Shown piece after piece: positions 61,401-64,000 of a DNA stretch of 64,000 nt. This DNA is from Pelomonas candidula (GTDB taxonomy: Bacteria > Pseudomonadota > Gammaproteobacteria > Burkholderiales > Burkholderiaceae_C), in NCBI RefSeq assembly GCF_043555985.1, contig NZ_JBIGIC010000003.1, positions 372,001 to 436,000 on the forward strand. The letters run 5' to 3'. Below the pieces are notes generated by a model that did no database searches, was not told the DNA's origin, and saw only the letters and a program-made list of their open reading frames with translations. How positions within the stretch are numbered: position 1 is the first letter of the stretch; each line of letters opens with the position of its first letter. A program made the translations under genes and the position numbers.

Positions 61401-61689
61401 TGAACGTGACCGTCAGCGCCATGCTGCCGTCGCCGGTGGCCTGGCTCTCGAAATAGAGCACGTTCTCCAGGCCGTTGATCTGCTCCTCCAGCGGCGTGGC
61501 CACGGTCTCGGAGATCACGCGCGGGTTGGCGCCGGGGTATTGGGCGCGCACGACGACCTGCGGCGGCGCGACCTCGGGGTATTCCGAGATCGGCAGCAAC
61601 GGGATGGAGAGCGCGCCGATCAGGAAGATGAAGAGGGACAACACGGTCGCAAAGCGCGGCCGGTCGATGAAGAAGCGTGAGATGTCCAT
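58411..61689 (-). CDS. RND multidrug efflux pump (HAE1, AcrB/MexB type)
   Basis: 1092 residues. The start MDISRFFIDRPRFATVLSLFIF is typical. The proton-relay aspartates are in IGIVVDDAIVVVEN (about residues 402-415) and the lysine in LVGLACKNAILIVEF. Twelve membrane spans and two large periplasmic loops are present. The C-terminus is about 40 residues longer than AcrB and is rich in arginine and alanine. It exports hydrophobic toxicants using the proton gradient. The opposite strand carries a 1088-codon mirror frame, which is a composition artefact. Confidence 0.96.
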   Translation of the reverse strand: MDISRFFIDRPRFATVLSLFIFLIGALSIPLLPISEYPEVAPPQVVVRAQYPGANPRVISETVATPLEEQINGLENVLYFESQATGDGSMALTVTFKIGTHPEAAETAVQNRINRALPRLPDIVRQIGVTTEKAASNLTMVVHLVSPDNSRDALYLRNYGTLNVRDDLLRVPGMGSVLSFGAGDYAMRIWMDPQKLAARNMTASDVVGAIREQNTQVAAGVVGASPAPKGTDFQLAINAQGRLATEEEFGNIIIRTEPKTGALVRVKDIGRVEISANTYALRSLLNNKEAAAIAIFQAPGSNALAISDNVRKTMERLKPSFPKGVDYAIVYDPTRFVQSSIEKVVHTLFEAIALVVLVVIIFLQTWRASIIPLVAVPVSIVGTFAVLLALGFSINTLTLFGLVLAIGIVVDDAIVVVENVERNIQDGLTPHNATIKAMQEVSGPIIAIALVLCAVFIPLTLVPGLSGQFYKQFAVTIAISTVISAFNSLTLSPALAAILLRPHDAPKDALMRGMDKLFGGFFHWFNRFFRRRSEDYGRGVTGILRRKSLALIVYALLLGATALVFTRLPSGFVPAPDKQYLIGVAQLPAGSSLDRTEEVIRQMSAIALKVPGIQDSVAFPGLSVAGFSASPNEGIVFFGLEDFDKRTSREKSKEAILGQVNGAIQQIQGARMFVVPPPPVDGLGIAGGFKVQVQDRSSQGEQALYGAAWGTLGQVYGNPGTSIGTPYSNYDINVPQLFANVDRVKAKQMGVPLGSIYDTLQINLGSLYVNDFTKFGKTYQVIVQADAPFRAKADDVVQLKTRNDAGQMVPLGSLMSVEPTFGPTRVTRYNGFPSADINGAPKPGFSSGQAEAEIESLLKNLPRGFGYEFTDLAYQDRLTRNVTVPVLNVQVPTLAAVLAFSVLLVVLVLAAQYESWSLPLAIILIVPMCILSALFGVWISHFPPFMQSGDLNIFTQVALVVLVGLACKNAILIVEFAKELEEHGKSVFDAVIEACRLRLRPILMTSIAFCAGVIPLILGSGAGSEMRRAMGIAVFAGMLGVTFFGIFLTPVFYSLLRKGTEKRRARAAALRAQVDASAHAFHPGIDDEKEGH

Positions 61690-61707
61690 GGCTGGTGCCG
61701 CCTTTGC

Positions 61708-62901
61708 TTACTTCGAGGCGGCAGAAGCCGGGGCCGGGGCGGGCGCGGCGCCCTGCTGGCCCGCAGGCGCGGCCGGGATCGGCATGCCCTTGTCGTCCAC
61801 CTTCAGCACCTGCGGTGTGACCGGCGCGCCGGGGAAGGCGCGCAGCAGGCCGTCGACGATGACCAGTTCGCCCGGCTTGACGCCCTCGACGACGCGCATG
61901 CCGTCGATCAGCGCGCCCGGCGTGACGGGGCGCGGCTGCACGATGTTGTTGGGGCCGACGATGAGGATGATCTTGTGCGTCTGGTCGGTCGTGATCGCGC
62001 GGTCGGGCACGACGACGCCCTGGTAGGTGGCGCTGCCGCCCAGCTTGACGCGGGCGTACAGGCCCGGCGTGAACTGGCCGCCCTTGTTGTCGAACACGGC
62101 GCGCGCGCGGATGGACGCGGTGGCCGGGTTCAGGCGGTTGTCGACGAAGTCCAGCTTGCCGGTGTGCGGGAAGCCCTGCTCGTTGGACAGGCCCATCTGC
62201 ACGACGGTGGAGACCGGCTTGGCCGAGTGCATGTACTTCAGGAAGGTCGCCTCGCTGGCGTCGAAGTAGGCATAGACCTTGTCGTTGGAGACGAGCGTCG
62301 TCAGCACCGCATCGCCGACACCGACCAGGTTGCCGGGCGTCACATTGGCGCGCGACGTGCGGCCCGACACCGGCGCCGTCACGTTGGCGTACTCGACGTT
62401 CAGCTTGGCCTGCACCAGCGCGGCCTCGGCGGACTTCTGGTTGGCCTCGGCGGAGCGCAGCGCGGCGCGCAGCTGGTCGATCTCCTGCTGGCTGACGGCG
62501 TTGACGGCGACCAGCTTCTCGGAGCGGGCCAGATCGGCCCTGGCCAGCTCGGCCTGCGTCTTGGCGGCGGCAATCTGCGCCTCGGCGCGGGCGACGTCGG
62601 CCTTGAACGCGCGGGCGTCGATGCTGAACAACGGGTCGCCCTTCTTGACCAGTTGACCTTCCTTGAAGCGTACCGCCTCGACGGTGCCGGCCACGCGGGC
62701 GCGCACGTCGACGGTGTCAGGCGCCTCCAGGCGGGCGGTGAATTCGTCGAACTCCTGGACCTCGCGCTGCGTGGCCGGCGCGACGGAAACGGGCGGCGGG
62801 CCACCGGCGTGGCCACCGGGGCCGCCCTGCTGCTGGCCACAGGCGGCGAGCAGGACGGCAAGGAGGGAGGTCAGGGGCAGCGCCAGGCTGTTCTTCGTCA
62901 T
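61708..62901 (-). CDS. RND efflux periplasmic adaptor (MexA/AcrA family)
   Basis: 397 residues from ATG 62901. Signal with a lipobox (LLAVLLAACGQQ). RVAGTVEAVRFKEGQLVKKGDPLFSID is the lipoyl half; a long coiled-coil hairpin follows (about residues 95-165); VNVEYANVTAPVSGRTSRANV-like second lipoyl half and beta-barrel come next. A glycine/proline-rich stretch follows the cysteine. The last 20 residues are alanine/proline-rich. First gene of the three-gene efflux operon, with the pump starting 18 bp later. Confidence 0.95.
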   Translation of the reverse strand: MTKNSLALPLTSLLAVLLAACGQQQGGPGGHAGGPPPVSVAPATQREVQEFDEFTARLEAPDTVDVRARVAGTVEAVRFKEGQLVKKGDPLFSIDARAFKADVARAEAQIAAAKTQAELARADLARSEKLVAVNAVSQQEIDQLRAALRSAEANQKSAEAALVQAKLNVEYANVTAPVSGRTSRANVTPGNLVGVGDAVLTTLVSNDKVYAYFDASEATFLKYMHSAKPVSTVVQMGLSNEQGFPHTGKLDFVDNRLNPATASIRARAVFDNKGGQFTPGLYARVKLGGSATYQGVVVPDRAITTDQTHKIILIVGPNNIVQPRPVTPGALIDGMRVVEGVKPGELVIVDGLLRAFPGAPVTPQVLKVDDKGMPIPAAPAGQQGAAPAPAPASAASK

Positions 62902-62979
62902 GGGGGGCTCCGGATGCAAGCCGGCGACTGTAAGCAAATCACACCCAGCCCTGTAACCCCGAACCTGAAAGACCTTTTG

Positions 62980-63004
62980 GCTGCTGACATGTCTTGTCAA
63001 CAGC
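62980..63004. promoter_or_regulatory. Palindrome over the efflux-operon promoter
   Basis: Read on the minus strand, GCTGTTGACAAG and its near inverted copy CATGTCAGCAGC form a 25-bp imperfect palindrome (10 of 12 arm positions pair). It contains a perfect -35 TTGACA (62995-63000). The -10 17 bp on is weak (AAAGGT). This is the layout of an operator for a TetR- or MarR-type repressor, but no such gene is adjacent. Confidence 0.55.
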
Positions 63005-63018
63005 CCGGAACTGTGGAC

Positions 63019-63055
63019 AAAAAAGCCGCCGGGCTGGGAGCGCGGCGGCTTTTGG
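63019..63055. terminator. Intrinsic terminator after the POT transporter gene
   Basis: AAAAGCCGCC and GGCGGCTTTT form a 10-bp stem with a 13-nt loop. On the minus strand the hairpin ends in a run of six T, 20 bp downstream of the stop at 63073. The A/T runs on both sides make it potentially bidirectional. Confidence 0.85.
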
Positions 63056-63072
63056 GTCGGTTACGGCCGGGT

Positions 63073-64000
63073 TCAGTGAACGCCGTGCATCTTTTTCTTC
63101 ATCCAGGGGGTCAGCAGCATCAGCACGATGCCGGCCCCGATGGGGATGGCCGTGAAGATCAGGAAGAAGACCGACATCGAGTAGTGCGTCGAGATGTCGT
63201 CGATGTACGAGCCGCTGAAGCCGGCCAGCTTGTTGGCGATGGCCGTGTTCAGGAACCACACGCCGAACATCAGGCCCAGCAGGCGCGCCGGGGCCAGCTT
63301 GGAGATGTAGGACAGGCCCACCGGCGACAGGCACAGCTCGCCCATCGTGTGCAGCAGGTAGGCCAGCGACAGGTAGACCATGCTGACCTGGGCCGTCTTG
63401 GCGCCCTGCGGGATGCCGGCCGAGCCGTAGGACAGCGCGGCGAAGCCCAGGCCCAGCAGCACCAGGCCGACGCCGAACTTGACGGGGCCGGGCGGGTTCC
63501 AGTGCCTCTCCCACATCTTGGAGAACATCGGCGCCAGGATGACGAGGAAGAACGAGTTCAGCACGCCGAACCAGCTGGCCGGCACCTCCGACTGGTCCAG
63601 CGCGAACTCGCGGCCCAGCATCCAGATGACCAGGCCCCAGATGACGGCGAAGGCCAGCGCGAGCAGGCCGTTGGCCAGCAGGTAGCGGCTGCCGGTGCTG
63701 CGGTTGAGCTTCCACAGCAGCCAGGTCAGCAGCACGGCGGGGCCGACGGTCATCAGCGAGTTGACGACCTTGAAGATGAAGCCGCTGGTGCCGACCAGCG
63801 AGCGGTCGGTGTAGTCGGCCGCGAAGATGGTCATCGAGCCACCGGCCTGCTCGAAGGCGAACCAGAAGAAGATCGTGAAGAACGAGAAGACGACGATGGC
63901 CTTCAGGCGGTCGGCGACGACGTGGGCCGGGCCCTCGTCGGCCACTGCAGCGTCGGCCTTGGCACGGTCCGCGGCGCTGGGCGGCGCGCCGATGTCGCCG
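63073..64000 (-). CDS. POT/PTR-family peptide transporter, C-terminal part
   Basis: The frame runs off the window; about 309 codons are visible. FWFAFEQAGGSMTIFAADYTDR and LAYLLHTMGELCLSPVGLSYISKLAP are strong signatures of proton-dependent di/tripeptide transporters, and at least seven membrane spans can be counted. The protein ends in a short basic tail (KKKMHGVH). It is a major-facilitator inner-membrane importer. A GTG at 63945 is an internal codon, not the start. The segment just before it is hydrophilic, as in the central loop of the family. Confidence 0.92.
   Translation of the reverse strand, partial: GDIGAPPSAADRAKADAAVADEGPAHVVADRLKAIVVFSFFTIFFWFAFEQAGGSMTIFAADYTDRSLVGTSGFIFKVVNSLMTVGPAVLLTWLLWKLNRSTGSRYLLANGLLALAFAVIWGLVIWMLGREFALDQSEVPASWFGVLNSFFLVILAPMFSKMWERHWNPPGPVKFGVGLVLLGLGFAALSYGSAGIPQGAKTAQVSMVYLSLAYLLHTMGELCLSPVGLSYISKLAPARLLGLMFGVWFLNTAIANKLAGFSGSYIDDISTHYSMSVFFLIFTAIPIGAGIVLMLLTPWMKKKMHGVH

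Noticed and set aside
58414..61680. A 1088-codon plus-strand open frame
   Set aside because: It lies exactly opposite the RND pump gene, which has intact family motifs. The frame is a composition artefact.

Overview
The window is about 64 kb of very GC-rich chromosomal DNA with dense coding, long mirror reading frames opposite most genes, many 4-bp ATGA overlaps and almost no mobile DNA. The gene content (ArgP-LysE, DadA, a PrsT-type TPR lipoprotein, Bug-family binding protein, Kup, WS/DGAT, many cyclic-di-GMP proteins, RND efflux) fits a free-living betaproteobacterium of the Burkholderiales, most like the Roseateles/Mitsuaria/Rubrivivax group. That placement is an inference from gene content and composition. 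I see no rRNA, tRNA, CRISPR array, transposase or prophage.

Layout. 0-4.4 kb: a truncated unknown gene, a lipoprotein phosphatase, a PAS protein, a head-GIN adhesin-like protein and a YpfJ-type zinc peptidase. 4.6-7.6 kb: a four-gene cassette made of a Tat-exported 8-cysteine protein, a PqqD-like protein, an HprK-related kinase and a nucleotidyltransferase. This is the least understood system here. 7.8-11.4 kb: two small genes, divergent argP/lysE, and dadA. 11.4-20.1 kb: prsT, a short Hsp70, a UPF0149 protein, a probable small RNA, a MHYT-GGDEF-EAL protein and gshA. 20.1-27.0 kb: SulP transporter, Bug-type binding protein and two tandem TPR-GGDEF cyclases. 27.1-34.7 kb: a Yej-type peptide ABC transporter with two divergent paralogous binding proteins.

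34.8-41.8 kb: PspC/SHOCT protein, WS/DGAT acyltransferase plus lipase-like hydrolase, DUF4184 membrane protein, a second-type ClpP with an overlapping hydrolase, two EF-hand proteins and a PCu(A)C copper chaperone. 41.8-44.6 kb: a YtrA-like GntR regulator with its own promoter and operator, driving an ABC ATPase and a membrane protein. 44.6-47.8 kb: a c-di-GMP-I riboswitch in front of a secreted protein, then kup. 47.8-52.9 kb: AHSA1 protein, flavin reductase, M48 protease, Crp and LuxR regulators, a class II glutamine amidotransferase and a lipoprotein. 52.8-56.0 kb: OpgC-like acyltransferase and a LytS/LytR-type two-component pair. 56.0-64.0 kb: lipocalin, a small unknown protein, a complete RND efflux operon (adaptor, pump, outer-membrane channel) and the C-terminal part of a POT peptide transporter.

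Two themes link the genes. Cyclic-di-GMP recurs: two cyclases with intact GGEEF and inhibitory sites, one protein with a degenerate GADEF but intact EAL, and a GEMM-I riboswitch that reads the signal. Peptide and small-molecule traffic also recurs: Yej ABC, two binding proteins, POT carrier, LysE, SulP, Bug protein, Kup and RND efflux. All functions are assigned by reading the sequence. No database search was run.
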